A stretch of DNA of 64,000 nucleotides from CBFFRJ01 sp051486985 (GCF_051486985.1 NZ_JAHVDV010000008.1:1-64000), one strand, 5' to 3'. Shown: positions 9,960-21,566, counted from the first letter of the stretch. The notes: generated from the sequence alone by a model not told the origin. Numbers and translations: made by a program.

Positions 9960-12900
9960 GTGAGGCGATTGCCGGGGATTTTGCTGCTTACAGGGGCAAC
10001 GCTTATCGTTTTCGTGGCGCTGTTAGTCAGCGGCCTGCGTCTTGTGCTGCCTCATCTGGACAAATGGCGCCCTGAAATCCTTGCCAGAATCGAGGCGCAG
10101 GCCGGCGTTGCCGTAAAGGCGAATTATCTGCATGCCAGCTGGGAGAATTATGGCCCTAATCTGGAGGTGCGTGACGTCAGCGCCGCGCTGAAAGATGGGG
10201 GCAGTCTGTCGGTTAAACGCGTCACCCTGGCGCTGGATGTCTGGCAAAGCCTGCTGCATATGCGCTGGCAGTTTCGCGATCTCACCTTTTATCAACTGGC
10301 GGTGCGCACCAACACCCCTCTGCAACGTAACAACGACGGCGACAGCATTGAAACCAATCGCATCAGCGATCTCTTTCTTCGTCAGTTCGATCACTTTGAT
10401 CTGCGCGACAGTAGCCTCAGCTTTCTCACCCTTTCAGGCCAACGGGCCGAGCTCTCAATTCCTCAACTGACGTGGCTTAACAGTAACGACAGACATCGTG
10501 CAGAGGGTCAGTTAAGTCTCTCCAGTTTGACCGGCCAGCATGGTCTGATGCAGGTTCGTATGGATCTGCGTGACGATAATGGCATTTTAAATAATGGCAG
10601 GTTGTGGCTGCAGGCCGATGACATTGATGTTAAACCCTGGCTGGGGAAATGGATGCAGGACAACGTGGCGCTGGACTCCGCCCGTTTCAGCCTGGAGGGG
10701 TGGCTGACCCTCAGCAAAGGAGATGTTGAGAGTGGCGATGTCTGGCTGAAAAAAGGCGGCGCCAGCTGGCAGGGCGATAAAAAGGTGCACCAGATGACGG
10801 TGGATAATCTCACTGCCCATATCTCGCGTCAGCAGCAGGGATGGCAGTTCGATATTCCACAAACCCGTATTACCCTGGACGATCGCCCCTGGCCTGAAGG
10901 GGCGCTGGCGTTTGCCTGGGTCCCGGCGCGAGAAGCCGGTGAGTCTGCCGGGAGCCGTAGTGATGAACTACGGGTACGCGCCAGCCGCCTTGAGCTCGAC
11001 AGCCTGGAAGGCTTACTGCCGATTGCCGAAAAGATTTCACCGGAGCTGGGCAACATCTGGCGCACCATGACGCCATCTGGGATGCTGGAAAAACTGGCAC
11101 TCGACATTCCGCTTCAGGCTACGGATAAAACACGTTTTCAGGCGAGCTGGAAAAACATCGCCTGGAAGCAGTGGCAACTCCTGCCTGGCGTTGAAAACCT
11201 CGCCGGTACGCTTTCCGGTAGTATGGAAAATGGTCGCGTAACGGTAGAGATAGCCCAGGCAAAAATGCCTTATGCCACGGTTTTTCGTGCCCCTCTGGAG
11301 ATAGAAAAAGGTGTTGCCACGCTCAACTGGCAGCGAGATGCGCGCGGGCTGCAACTGGACGGGCGCAACATAGATGTTCAGGCCAATGCCCTTCGCGCTC
11401 GTGGTGACTTCCGCTATCTGCAACCGGCGGGTGATGAACCCTGGCTGGGTATTCTTGCCGGCATTAATGTCAGCGACGGGGGACAGGCGTGGCGCTATTT
11501 CCCGGAAAATCTGATGGGCAAGGCGCTGGTAGATTACCTGAGCGGCGCGATCCAGGGCGGGCAGGCGGAAAACGCGACCCTGGTATATAGCGGTAACCCG
11601 AAGCTGTTCCCGTATAAGCACAATGAAGGGCAGTTCGAAGTGCACGTGCCGCTGCGTAATGCGACCTTTGCTTTTCAGCCCGACTGGCCTGCACTGAAGC
11701 AGTTCGATATCGAGCTTGATTTCATCAATGATGGGCTGTGGATGAAGACGGACGATGTGGCGTTAGGAGGCGTAAAGGCCAGCAACCTGCGCGCGGTTAT
11801 CCCGGACTATCTGAAAGAAAAATTGTTGATTGATGCCGATATCAAGGGGCCGGGTAAAGCCGTAGGACCTTATTTTAAAGAGACGCCGTTGAAAGACTCG
11901 CTGTCAGCGGCGCTCGATGAACTCCAACTCGATGGAGAGGTGAATGCTCGCTTACATCTCGATATTCCGCTTGATGGTGAAATAACCACCGCGAAAGGTG
12001 ACGTCACGCTTAATCACAATAATCTGTTTATTAAACCCATTAACAGTACGGTTAACGATCTGCGCGGTAAATTTAGCTTTGTGAATGGCAACCTGAAAAG
12101 CGAGCCGCTGCAGGCTACCTGGTTTAACCAGCCGTTAAATATCGACTTTACGACCACTGAGGGCGAAAAGGCCTATCAGGTGGCGGTCAATTTAAATGGA
12201 AACTGGCAGCCAGCGCGGACCGGCGTATTACCGCAGCAGCTGAATGATGCGCTCCGCGGCAGCGTGGGCTGGAAGGGGAAGGTGGATATTGAACTGCCTT
12301 ACCGCTCCGGGGCGCACTATGCCGTTGCGCTGGACGGTGATTTAACCAATTTAACCAGCACATTACCCTCACCGATGGATAAGCAGTCGGGCAAAGCCTT
12401 ACCGGTGAAGCTTAAGGTTGATGGAAATTTGCACCGGTTTGACCTGACCGGTAACGCGGGAAGCAACAATCACTTCAACAGTCGATGGCTGCTGGGTAAC
12501 AAGCTGACGCTCGATCGCGCTATCTGGACGTCGGACAGTCATACGGTTCCGCCTCTGCCTGATAAAGAAGGCGTGGAGCTTAACCTTCCCGCCCTGGACG
12601 GCGCACAATGGCTGGCGCTGTTTCGTCAGGGGGTCGCCAGCAACGTCAGTAACGCGACCTCATTCCCGTCAAGAATCGCCTTACGCACGCCGCTGCTCCT
12701 GCTGGGCGGCCAGCAGTGGAACAACCTTAGTCTGGTCTCGACACCTCAGCCTGACGGCTCGGTCATTGAAGCGCAAGGGCGCGAAATCAATGGTACGCTG
12801 ACCATGCGCGATAACGCGCCCTGGCAGGCGGCGATCCGCTATCTCTATTACAACCCATCAGCAACGGCTGCGGGCGAGAATGACATTTCGTCACCCACTA

Positions 12901-13769
12901 CCCTGTTACGCGATAATTCGCAGATAGATTTCACCAGCTGGCCTGATGTGCAACTTCGCTGCGCGGAGTGCTGGCTGTGGGGGCAGAAATATGGCCGTAT
13001 CGATGGCGATGTCAATATCAAAGGAGACACCCTGAGCCTGACCAATGGTCTGGTGGACAGCGGTTTTGCTCGCCTGACGGCAAATGGAGAATGGGTGAAC
13101 CGCACGGGGGCAGAGCGCACTTCTGTTAAAGGGACACTGAAGGGAGAGAAAATCGATGCGGCGATGAACTTCTTTGGTATCACCACCCCGATGCGAAACG
13201 CCTCATTTGATGTGGATTACGATTTACACTGGCGCAGCACCCCCTGGCAGCCGAAAGAGGAGTCTCTGAACGGGATCCTTCGTACCCGTTTGGGTAAAGG
13301 GGAGATTACAGATGTCAGTACCGGGCATGCAGGTCAATTGCTGCGCCTGTTCAGTGTCGATGCATTGCTGCGTAAACTGCGTTTTGACTTCAGCGATACC
13401 TTCAGTAATGAAGGGTTCTATTTTGATTCGATCCGAAGCGCGGCCTGGATTAAAGATGGCGTGCTGCACACGGATGACACGCTGGTCGACGGGCTTGAAG
13501 CGGATATCGCAATGAAAGGCTCCGTTGATTTGGTGCAGCGTCAGCTCAATATAGAAGCTGTCGTTGCGCCTGAGATCTCTGCAACCGTCGGCGTCGCGGC
13601 GGCCTTTGCGGTTAACCCTATTGTCGGGGCCGCCGTGTTTGCCGCCAGTAAGGTGCTGGGGCCACTCTGGAACAAAGTTTCCATTCTGCGCTATCAGATA
13701 ACGGGCCCGGTAGACCGACCGCAGATCAATGAAGTGCTTCGTCAGACCCGCACTGAGAAAAAGCAATGA
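9960..13769 (+). CDS. yhdP: AsmA-like envelope protein YhdP, phospholipid transport
   Basis: YhdP is one of the large AsmA-like proteins that span the periplasm and move phospholipids from the inner to the outer membrane; TamB and YdbH share the task. The 1269-residue protein (1266 in E. coli) has one N-terminal membrane anchor (residues 5-28), a long repeated beta-strand region that forms the lipid groove, and the C-terminal AsmA-type domain with the hydrophobic AAAFAVNPIVGAAVFAASK stretch near residue 1215. The start is GTG at 9960, preceded by GGAGAGG; the E. coli product begins with the same residues, MRRLPGILLL. Confidence 0.95.
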   Translation: MRRLPGILLLTGATLIVFVALLVSGLRLVLPHLDKWRPEILARIEAQAGVAVKANYLHASWENYGPNLEVRDVSAALKDGGSLSVKRVTLALDVWQSLLHMRWQFRDLTFYQLAVRTNTPLQRNNDGDSIETNRISDLFLRQFDHFDLRDSSLSFLTLSGQRAELSIPQLTWLNSNDRHRAEGQLSLSSLTGQHGLMQVRMDLRDDNGILNNGRLWLQADDIDVKPWLGKWMQDNVALDSARFSLEGWLTLSKGDVESGDVWLKKGGASWQGDKKVHQMTVDNLTAHISRQQQGWQFDIPQTRITLDDRPWPEGALAFAWVPAREAGESAGSRSDELRVRASRLELDSLEGLLPIAEKISPELGNIWRTMTPSGMLEKLALDIPLQATDKTRFQASWKNIAWKQWQLLPGVENLAGTLSGSMENGRVTVEIAQAKMPYATVFRAPLEIEKGVATLNWQRDARGLQLDGRNIDVQANALRARGDFRYLQPAGDEPWLGILAGINVSDGGQAWRYFPENLMGKALVDYLSGAIQGGQAENATLVYSGNPKLFPYKHNEGQFEVHVPLRNATFAFQPDWPALKQFDIELDFINDGLWMKTDDVALGGVKASNLRAVIPDYLKEKLLIDADIKGPGKAVGPYFKETPLKDSLSAALDELQLDGEVNARLHLDIPLDGEITTAKGDVTLNHNNLFIKPINSTVNDLRGKFSFVNGNLKSEPLQATWFNQPLNIDFTTTEGEKAYQVAVNLNGNWQPARTGVLPQQLNDALRGSVGWKGKVDIELPYRSGAHYAVALDGDLTNLTSTLPSPMDKQSGKALPVKLKVDGNLHRFDLTGNAGSNNHFNSRWLLGNKLTLDRAIWTSDSHTVPPLPDKEGVELNLPALDGAQWLALFRQGVASNVSNATSFPSRIALRTPLLLLGGQQWNNLSLVSTPQPDGSVIEAQGREINGTLTMRDNAPWQAAIRYLYYNPSATAAGENDISSPTTLLRDNSQIDFTSWPDVQLRCAECWLWGQKYGRIDGDVNIKGDTLSLTNGLVDSGFARLTANGEWVNRTGAERTSVKGTLKGEKIDAAMNFFGITTPMRNASFDVDYDLHWRSTPWQPKEESLNGILRTRLGKGEITDVSTGHAGQLLRLFSVDALLRKLRFDFSDTFSNEGFYFDSIRSAAWIKDGVLHTDDTLVDGLEADIAMKGSVDLVQRQLNIEAVVAPEISATVGVAAAFAVNPIVGAAVFAASKVLGPLWNKVSILRYQITGPVDRPQINEVLRQTRTEKKQ

Positions 13770-13845
13770 TTTGACGGCATCTAAGAATTGCCTCAATCTT
13801 CTTATATGACATTTTACTGCCCCACGGGGCGGCAACAACGAGTAG

Positions 13846-15297
<1,452 letters not shown>

Positions 15298-15305
15298 TTT
15301 TCGTT

Positions 15306-15771
15306 TTACATGCCCTCACCCTGTAGGCTGAGGGAGCCCCCACAAATTAATATGAGCACGGAAAGTCCCCTCTTTGGAGAGAGGGTGAGGGTGAGGGGGA
15401 ACATGCGGCGCTGAGGGGTATTCCGTTCACCTTATGTTCCTTGCTTTTCTGTAGTGCCAGAACCCGTGAACGTGCCAGGGCGGTTCGCCGCCACCGCCCT
15501 GGCGACCCGGGCTCCCGGCCAGGAAAATCGCCGCTGACGCGGTCCACGCAGCTTCTCCTTCAGGCTTATCGGGGACGGGCGAAGGAAACGTCCCTGTAAA
15601 GTCGCCCTCGCCGCGCATCCCTGCGCGTCGCCCCGGCCTTACGGATACGCTTCGTCGATTTTCAGCCGGACCCTGTCATCGCTTTAACTGTTGTGTTCTC
15701 ATTGCGCAGTGTTATCGCTGTAATACGTAATATTACTGGGGATTCCTCAGCCTGTAGGTGAGGGCATTACA
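15306..15771. mobile_element. MITE-like element with inverted termini and 5-bp flanking direct repeat
   Basis: A 456-bp block (15311-15766) starts TGCCCTCACC-CTGTAGGCTGAGG, and the complement of its right end reads TGCCCTCACC-TACAGGCTGAGG: about 20 of 22 positions agree with one gap. TTACA lies directly outside both ends (15306-15310 and 15767-15771), as expected for a target duplication. No transposase is encoded; a 63-codon minus-strand frame inside looks like chance. Inside are further inverted repeats: an 11-bp stem at 15474-15484 and 15493-15503, CCCTCT/AGAGGG at 15368-15385, and a repeat of the left terminus at about 15383-15392. The right TTACA contains the complement of the aaeR stop codon. 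It may instead be a known dispersed intergenic repeat of this genus. Confidence 0.6.
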
Positions 15772-16690
15772 GCCCACGCCCCTGCATTCCCTGATACAGC
15801 TTCGCCACCTCCACAAAATACTCCGTCAGATAGTTTATACAGACCTGTACCTTCAGCGGCAGCTTGTCCTTTTCAGTATAAAGCGCCCATACCGGACGTG
15901 GATCGGACTGGTAGCGGGTGAAAAGGATCTCAAGATTGCTTTTATTGATCTCTTCGATCACCCACATCAGCGGCACGTAGGCGATCCCTGCACCGGCAAT
16001 CAGCCAGCGTGAAAGCGTCATGGGATCGTTGGTGACAAATCTCCCCTGCGGGATCAATCGCGTTGAGATGCCTTCCGGCGCAATCAGCTCAAATTCATTA
16101 TCCGGGCGCACGCTGTATTCCAGCCATGAATGATTCACCAGATCGGCCGGTTTTTCAGGCACGCCATAGTGCGCCAGATAGCTTTTGGCCGCGCAGACGA
16201 CCATCGGCATCGCCCCCAGCCGACGGGAAAAGAGGCTGGAGTCCTGCAATGCGCCCACGCGAATGACCACGTCCAGGCCATCGGCAATGAGATCCGGCGC
16301 CGGAATGCCTGTCACCAGGTTTATGGAAAGGCCGGGGTACTCTTTCAGCATCTCGGCGGTCATGTTGGCGAGAACATTTTGTGCCATGGTTGAAGAACAA
16401 CCGATACGTAACGTCCCGATAGGGGTGTTATTAAACGCGTACAGTTGTTCGTGGACATCCTGCACTTCAAAGAGCATCCGCCGACAGCCCTGATAGTAAA
16501 TTTTTCCGGCTTCGGTCAGACCCAGGCTACGTGTGCTGCGGTTTAGCAGCTTAACCTGCAGCTCATCTTCCAGCTTAGCAACCGTCTGGCTGATGGAGGA
16601 GACGCTCATCTGGAGCTGGCGTGCAGCGGCCGTAAAGGAGCCTTGCTCCACCACTTTGGCAAACACCGACATGCGTTTTAATCGTTCCAT
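15767..16690 (-). CDS. aaeR: LysR-type regulator of aromatic acid efflux
   Basis: AaeR is the LysR-family activator of the divergent aaeXAB efflux operon; in E. coli it responds to aromatic carboxylic acids such as p-hydroxybenzoate. The 307-residue protein has the N-terminal winged helix-turn-helix (residues 1-60, FTAAARQLQMSVSSISQTVA) and a C-terminal periplasmic-binding-like effector domain (from about residue 90). E. coli AaeR has 309 residues. Its last codons and stop lie within the right TTACA flank of the putative mobile element, so the insertion stopped just short of damaging the gene. Confidence 0.94.
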   Translation of the reverse strand: MERLKRMSVFAKVVEQGSFTAAARQLQMSVSSISQTVAKLEDELQVKLLNRSTRSLGLTEAGKIYYQGCRRMLFEVQDVHEQLYAFNNTPIGTLRIGCSSTMAQNVLANMTAEMLKEYPGLSINLVTGIPAPDLIADGLDVVIRVGALQDSSLFSRRLGAMPMVVCAAKSYLAHYGVPEKPADLVNHSWLEYSVRPDNEFELIAPEGISTRLIPQGRFVTNDPMTLSRWLIAGAGIAYVPLMWVIEEINKSNLEILFTRYQSDPRPVWALYTEKDKLPLKVQVCINYLTEYFVEVAKLYQGMQGRGL

Positions 16691-16705
16691 TATTCACTCT
16701 GGCTT

Positions 16706-16727
16706 AAAAGTGATTTAGATCACATTA
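16706..16727. promoter_or_regulatory. CRP-cAMP binding site upstream of aaeR/aaeXAB
   Basis: AGTGA-N6-TCACA at 16709-16724 matches the CRP consensus TGTGA-N6-TCACA in nine of ten positions, and the flanks AAA and TTA also fit. It is 16 bp upstream of the aaeR start and about 140 bp upstream of aaeX, so it could serve either gene. Confidence 0.65.
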
Positions 16728-16751
16728 TATAGATAACAGCATAACAGTTAC

Positions 16752-16780
16752 GTTAATATACTATTCGCTGAATAATTAAC
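16752..16780. promoter_or_regulatory. Candidate AaeR operator palindrome
   Basis: A nested inverted repeat lies between the divergent aaeR and aaeX genes: GTTAAT...TATTC, a 3-bp centre (GCT), then GAATA...ATTAAC, with four extra bases in the left arm. Size and location fit a LysR-type binding site. Assignment to AaeR is inference. Confidence 0.4.
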
Positions 16781-16867
16781 GTATCGCTCTCGCCTGGCCT
16801 GCTCACTGCTCCGTAGCGGTACGGATAAGAAATATTGTCGCCTGCATTCTCTCTAATCAAGGTCAAC

Positions 16868-17071
16868 ATGAGTCTGTTTCCCGTTATCGTGGTGTTCGGT
16901 CTGTCGTTCCCACCGATTTTTTTCGAATTGCTTTTGTCACTGGCGATCTTCTGGCTGGTGCGCCGCATGCTAATCCCGACCGGGATTTATGATTTTGTCT
17001 GGCATCCGGCGCTGTTTAATACCGCGCTTTACTGCTGCTTGTTTTATCTGCTGTCGCGTCTGTTTGCTTGA
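16868..17071 (+). CDS. aaeX: Small membrane protein of the Aae efflux operon
   Basis: AaeX is a DUF1656 membrane protein of unknown exact role, always encoded in front of the AaeAB pump. The 67-residue product has two hydrophobic helices (about residues 5-30 and 45-65) and matches the E. coli protein nearly throughout ([20 protein letters not shown] at the start). The frame is open 11 codons further upstream, but the ATG at 16868 gives the conserved start, with an AAGG ribosome-binding site just upstream. aaeA starts 8 bp after its stop. Confidence 0.93.
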   Translation: MSLFPVIVVFGLSFPPIFFELLLSLAIFWLVRRMLIPTGIYDFVWHPALFNTALYCCLFYLLSRLFA

Positions 17072-17078
17072 GGTAGAA

Positions 17079-18011
17079 GTGAAAACACTAACAAGAAATC
17101 TCTCTCGTACTGCGATTACCGTTGTGCTGGTCATCCTGGCGTTCATCGCTATTTTCCGCGCCTGGGTTTACTACACCGAATCTCCCTGGACCCGTGATGC
17201 CCGCTTTAGCGCCGATGTGGTGGCGATCGCGCCTGACGTGGCGGGATTGATCACCGCGGTCAATGTTCATGATAACCAACTGGTTAAAGCAAACCAGGTA
17301 CTCTTTACTATCGATCAGCCTCGTTATCAGAAAGCGCTGGAAGAGGCCGAAGCAGACGTCTCTTACTACCAGGCGCTGGCAAGTGAAAAGCGTCGGGAAG
17401 CAGGGCGCCGTAATCAACTGGGCGTTCAGGCTATGTCCCGCGAAGAGATTGACCAGGCCAACAACGTACTGCAGACCGTGTTGCATCAACTGGCGAAAGC
17501 GCAGGCGACCCGCGACCTGGCGAAGCTTGATCTTGAGCGTACCGTAATACGCGCTCCGGCAGATGGCTGGGTGACTAACCTGAACGTGTATGCCGGAGAG
17601 TTCATCACCCGTGGTTCGACGGCGGTGGCGCTGGTCAAACAGAATTCATTCTACGTGCTGGCCTACCTGGAAGAGACCAAACTGGAAGGCGTGCGTCCAG
17701 GCTACCGGGCTGAGATAACACCGCTTGGCAGCAATCATGTGCTGAAAGGCACCGTCGATAGCGTAGCGGCCGGGGTGACCAATGCCAGTAGCAGTAGCGA
17801 CAGTAAAGGCATGGCGACCATTGACTCCAACCTGGAGTGGGTTCGTCTGGCCCAACGCGTGCCGGTGCGTATTCATCTTGATGAGCAGCAGGGGAATCTG
17901 TGGCCTGCGGGCACAACCGCCACGGTAGTCGTCACCGGCCCGAATGATCGTGATGAAAGCCATGATTCGTTCTTCCGCAAGCTGGCGCATCGTCTGCGGG
18001 AAATGGGTTAA
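17079..18011 (+). CDS. aaeA: Aromatic acid efflux pump, membrane fusion subunit
   Basis: AaeA is the periplasmic adaptor (HlyD/EmrA type) that couples the inner-membrane pump AaeB to an outer-membrane channel for export of aromatic carboxylic acids. The 310-residue protein has an N-terminal membrane anchor (about residues 12-32), a lipoyl-type half ([20 protein letters not shown]), a coiled-coil hairpin at about 90-150, and a beta-barrel domain. The chosen start is GTG at 17079 after GAGG; an upstream extension of the frame overlaps aaeX and is not conserved. E. coli aaeA also starts with GTG and encodes 310 residues. Confidence 0.94.
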   Translation: MKTLTRNLSRTAITVVLVILAFIAIFRAWVYYTESPWTRDARFSADVVAIAPDVAGLITAVNVHDNQLVKANQVLFTIDQPRYQKALEEAEADVSYYQALASEKRREAGRRNQLGVQAMSREEIDQANNVLQTVLHQLAKAQATRDLAKLDLERTVIRAPADGWVTNLNVYAGEFITRGSTAVALVKQNSFYVLAYLEETKLEGVRPGYRAEITPLGSNHVLKGTVDSVAAGVTNASSSSDSKGMATIDSNLEWVRLAQRVPVRIHLDEQQGNLWPAGTTATVVVTGPNDRDESHDSFFRKLAHRLREMG

Positions 18012-18016
18012 TTACG

Positions 18017-19984
18017 ATGGGCCTGTTTTCCATTGCCACCCAGCATATTCGTTTCGCTTTAAAGCTGGCCTGCGCCATCGTACTGGCACTATTTGTAGGA
18101 TTTCATTTCCAGCTGGAAACACCGCGCTGGGCAGTGCTCACGGCGGCTATTGTGGCGGCAGGTCCGGCCTTTGCCGCAGGGGGTGAGCCCTGGTCGGGGG
18201 CTATCCGTTATCGCGGGATGTTGCGAATTATCGGTACCTTTATCGGTTGTATTGCCGGACTCGTCATTATCATGGCAATGATTCGGGCGCCGTTACTGAT
18301 GCTGGTGGTCTGCTGTATCTGGGCGGGATTCTGTACCTGGCTCTCCTCGCTGGTGCGTGTGGAAAACTCCTACGCCTGGGGGCTGGCCGGTTATACCGCT
18401 CTTATCATCGTGATCACTATTCAAACCGAGCCGCTGCTGACGCCACAGTTTGCCGTTGAGCGGTGCAGCGAAATTGTTATCGGGATTGTTTGTGCCATCG
18501 TGGCCGATCTTCTTTTTTCACCGCGCTCCATTAAGAAAGAGATAGACCGCGAGCTGGACAGCCTGCTGGTGGCGCAATATCAACTGATGCAGCTTTGCAT
18601 CCGGCACGGTGAGCCCGAGGATGTCGATAAAGCATGGGGCGCGCTGGTTCGTCGGACGGCAGCGCTGGAGGGCATGCGCAGCAACCTGAAGATTGAATCT
18701 TCACGCTGGGGCAAGGCCAACCGCCGTCTGGAGGCGATTAACACTCTCTCACTGACGCTGATAACGCAGGCGTGTGAAACCTATCTTATTCAGAACACCC
18801 GCCCGGAGCTGATTACCGGCACGTTTCGGGAGCTGTTTGATACGCCTGTCGACACTATTCAGGACATTCATAAACAGCTAAAACGGATGCGTCGCGTCAT
18901 TGTCTGGACAGGTGAGCGTGATACGCCGGTAACCATTTACAGCTGGGTAGGAACGGCGACGCGCTATCTGCTGCTCAAGCGCGGCGTCACCAGTAACACC
19001 AAAATCAGCGCCACAGAAGATGAGGTGCTGCGCCGTGAAGTGGTGATAAAACCCGCGTCGGCGGAGCGCCACCACGCCATGATTAACTTCTGGCGTACTA
19101 CGCTCTCCTGTGTGCTGGGCACTTTGTTCTGGCTGTGGAGCGGCTGGACATCCGGTAGTGGAACCATGGTAATGATTGCCGTGGTGACCTCGCTGGCAAT
19201 GCGTCTGCCCAATCCTAAAATGGTCGCGATTGATTTTCTCTTAGGGACGCTGGTGGCGTTGCCGCTTGGTGCGCTTTACTTCCTGGTTATCATCCCCTCT
19301 ACGCAACAGAGCATGCTGTTGTTATGTATCAGCCTGGCGGTGCTGGCATTCTTTATTGGTATCGAAGTGCAAAAACGGCGGCTGGGCTCGCTCGGCGCGC
19401 TGGCGAGCACCATTAATATTATCGTGCTGGATAACCCGATGACCTTCCACTTCAGCCAGTTTCTTGACAGCGCGCTTGGGCAAATTGTGGGATGTGGCCT
19501 GGCGCTGCTGGTTATCCTGCTGGTGCGCGATAATTCGCAGGCTCGCACCGGGCGCATGCTGCTCAACCAGTTTGTGCTTGCGGCTGTGTCAGCCATGACC
19601 ACCAATACTGCCCGGCGCAAAGAAAACCATCTTCCCGCCCTATACCAGCAACTGTTTCTGTTGCTGAATAAATTCCCGGGCGATCTGGCGAAGTTCCGGC
19701 TGGCGCTGACGCTGATTATTGCCCATCAACGTCTGCGGGATGCGCCGATACCTGTTAATGACGATCTTTCTGCTTTTCATCGGCAGCTACGACGCACGGC
19801 AGATCAAATTATTTATGCCGGCAGCGACAGTAAGCGGCGGCGCTATTTTTCTCAGCTCCTTGCAGAGTTAGACGTTTATCAGGAAAAACTGCATTACTGG
19901 GATGCCCCACCGCAGGTGACGGACCCCGTCCAGCGGCTCACCGGGATGCTGCATAAATATCAGCACGCGCTGACCACCCGTTAA
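18017..19984 (+). CDS. aaeB: Aromatic acid efflux pump, inner membrane subunit
   Basis: AaeB is the inner-membrane transporter (FUSC/PET family) that exports p-hydroxybenzoic acid and related aromatic acids. The 655-residue protein has two sets of transmembrane helices (about residues 15-165 and 360-500), separated and followed by soluble cytoplasmic regions, as is usual for the family. Length is identical to E. coli AaeB. It starts 5 bp after the aaeA stop. A hairpin with a T run follows its stop codon and ends the operon. Confidence 0.95.
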   Translation: MGLFSIATQHIRFALKLACAIVLALFVGFHFQLETPRWAVLTAAIVAAGPAFAAGGEPWSGAIRYRGMLRIIGTFIGCIAGLVIIMAMIRAPLLMLVVCCIWAGFCTWLSSLVRVENSYAWGLAGYTALIIVITIQTEPLLTPQFAVERCSEIVIGIVCAIVADLLFSPRSIKKEIDRELDSLLVAQYQLMQLCIRHGEPEDVDKAWGALVRRTAALEGMRSNLKIESSRWGKANRRLEAINTLSLTLITQACETYLIQNTRPELITGTFRELFDTPVDTIQDIHKQLKRMRRVIVWTGERDTPVTIYSWVGTATRYLLLKRGVTSNTKISATEDEVLRREVVIKPASAERHHAMINFWRTTLSCVLGTLFWLWSGWTSGSGTMVMIAVVTSLAMRLPNPKMVAIDFLLGTLVALPLGALYFLVIIPSTQQSMLLLCISLAVLAFFIGIEVQKRRLGSLGALASTINIIVLDNPMTFHFSQFLDSALGQIVGCGLALLVILLVRDNSQARTGRMLLNQFVLAAVSAMTTNTARRKENHLPALYQQLFLLLNKFPGDLAKFRLALTLIIAHQRLRDAPIPVNDDLSAFHRQLRRTADQIIYAGSDSKRRRYFSQLLAELDVYQEKLHYWDAPPQVTDPVQRLTGMLHKYQHALTTR

Positions 19985-19990
19985 ACCTGA

Positions 19991-20018
19991 AACCGACGCG
20001 AAAAGCGTCGGTTTTTTT
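19991..20018 (+). terminator. Intrinsic terminator of aaeXAB
   Basis: ACCGACGC (19992-19999), a GAAAA loop and GCGTCGGT (20005-20012) are followed by a run of seven T. It lies 10 bp after the aaeB stop. Confidence 0.9.
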
Positions 20019-20067
20019 ATGGCTATACTTTATGGGAGCTTTTGTAAAACACCGTTCAGGAGGACAA

Positions 20068-21522
20068 ATGACTACGCAGGCATTGCAGGACAGTGAACTG
20101 TTTCAGACGGGCTATCTGGTGGATGGCGTCTGGAAAACACTGGATACGACATTTGACGTCTACAATCCGGCGACGGGTGAAGTGATAGCAAAAGTGGCGA
20201 AAGCGGGGAAAAAAGAGACGGAAGACGCTATCGCGGCGGCCAGCAAAGCCTTCCCCGGCTGGCGTGCTAAAACCGCCAAAGAACGCTCTACTATTCTTTA
20301 TCGCTGGTACGAACTGCTTATCGAAAACAAGAGCTGGCTGGGCCGGCTGATGACCACCGAGCAGGGCAAGCCGTTGAAAGAGGCGGAGGGCGAAGTGGAG
20401 TATGCCGCCAGCTTTATTCAGTGGTTTGCTGAGCAGGCAAAACGTGCCAACGGTGAAATCATTCCTCCCGCCAAACCCGGCTCGCGTATTTATGCGACAC
20501 GGGAACCGATCGGCGTCGTGGCGGCGATAACGCCCTGGAACTTCCCGATGGCGATGCTTACCCGCAAACTGGGGCCCGCGCTGGCGGCGGGTTGCACGGG
20601 CGTCATCAAGCCAGCCAATAATACCCCTCTTAGCGCATTTGCCCTACTGGCCCTCGCGAAGAAAGCTGGCGTGCCGGATGGCGTGCTGAATGCGGTTGCC
20701 GGGACAACGTCTGAAATCAGCGATGCCATTATGGCCAGTCAGGAGGTGCGTAAAATCTCCTTCACCGGTTCCACTGCGGTAGGTAAAACGCTGGTTCGTA
20801 ACGCCGCCGACACCATGAAAAAGGTGTCAATGGAGCTGGGGGGAAATGCCCCTTATATCGTGTTTGAGGATGCGGATATTGATGCAGCGGTCAAAGGTGC
20901 CATTGCCAATAAATTCCGCAATGCCGGGCAGGTGTGCGTGAGCGTTAACCGCTTCTACATTCATGAGTCGGTGTATGAGACCTTCACGCAGAAACTGGCC
21001 AGCGAGGTAAACGCGCTCAACGTCGGCAATGGCCTTGATGACGGTGTGGTGGTCGGCCCGCTTATTGAAGCTTCTGCGGTGGATAAGGTTCGGGAACATG
21101 TTGAAGACGCCGTCGCGCATGGCGCTAAAGTGCTGGCGGGGGGGAAAGCGCATGAGCGGGGAGGCAACTTCTGGCAGCCTACGGTGCTGGGTAATTGCAG
21201 CGAAGGAATGAAACTTGCGAAAGAAGAGACCTTTGGTCCGGTCGCCGCCTGTTTCCGTTTTACCTCTGAAGATGAGGTCATCCAGCGCGCTAATGCTACG
21301 CCCTTTGGGCTGGCTGCCTATTTCTATACTCAGAATCTGTCGCGGGTCTTCCGGGTATCTCAGGCATTAGAGAGCGGTATGATTGGCATCAATGAGTGCG
21401 CTGTCTCGACGGAACTTGCCCCGTTTGGCGGGGTAAAAGAGTCGGGTCTGGGGCGCGAAGGGTCGGTACTGGGACTGGAAGAGTTCATGGAAGTCAAAAC
21501 CCTGCATATCGGGGGATTATAA
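20068..21522 (+). CDS. NAD(P)-dependent succinate-semialdehyde dehydrogenase-like enzyme
   Basis: This aldehyde dehydrogenase most resembles GabD/Sad-type succinate-semialdehyde dehydrogenases, which oxidise succinate semialdehyde to succinate. The 484-residue protein has the NAD(P)-binding ITPWNFP motif (154-160), the [10 protein letters not shown] segment (231-240), the general base Glu256 in MELGGNAP and the nucleophile Cys290 in [11 protein letters not shown]. The chosen ATG (20068) follows AGGAGG; the open frame runs 12 codons further upstream. It is a single gene between two terminator-like hairpins. E. coli K-12 has no gene here. The substrate is inferred from family resemblance, so other small aldehydes remain possible. 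Confidence 0.8.
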   Translation: MTTQALQDSELFQTGYLVDGVWKTLDTTFDVYNPATGEVIAKVAKAGKKETEDAIAAASKAFPGWRAKTAKERSTILYRWYELLIENKSWLGRLMTTEQGKPLKEAEGEVEYAASFIQWFAEQAKRANGEIIPPAKPGSRIYATREPIGVVAAITPWNFPMAMLTRKLGPALAAGCTGVIKPANNTPLSAFALLALAKKAGVPDGVLNAVAGTTSEISDAIMASQEVRKISFTGSTAVGKTLVRNAADTMKKVSMELGGNAPYIVFEDADIDAAVKGAIANKFRNAGQVCVSVNRFYIHESVYETFTQKLASEVNALNVGNGLDDGVVVGPLIEASAVDKVREHVEDAVAHGAKVLAGGKAHERGGNFWQPTVLGNCSEGMKLAKEETFGPVAACFRFTSEDEVIQRANATPFGLAAYFYTQNLSRVFRVSQALESGMIGINECAVSTELAPFGGVKESGLGREGSVLGLEEFMEVKTLHIGGL

Positions 21523-21528
21523 GCGTAC

Positions 21529-21550
21529 GGGGCGGTATCACCGCCCCTTT
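21529..21550 (+). terminator. Weak intrinsic terminator after the aldehyde dehydrogenase
   Basis: GGGGCGG (21529-21535), a 5-base loop, and CCGCCCC (21541-21547) are followed by only three T. The stem is strong but the T run is short. Confidence 0.55.
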
Positions 21551-21566
21551 GGCAGGATGGCGGATA

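Noticed and set aside
15427..15618. 63-codon minus-strand frame inside the MITE-like block
   Set aside because: Low-complexity Gly/Pro/Ala composition, no good ribosome-binding site, and it spans the hairpins. It is more likely an effect of the GC-rich repeat than a protein.
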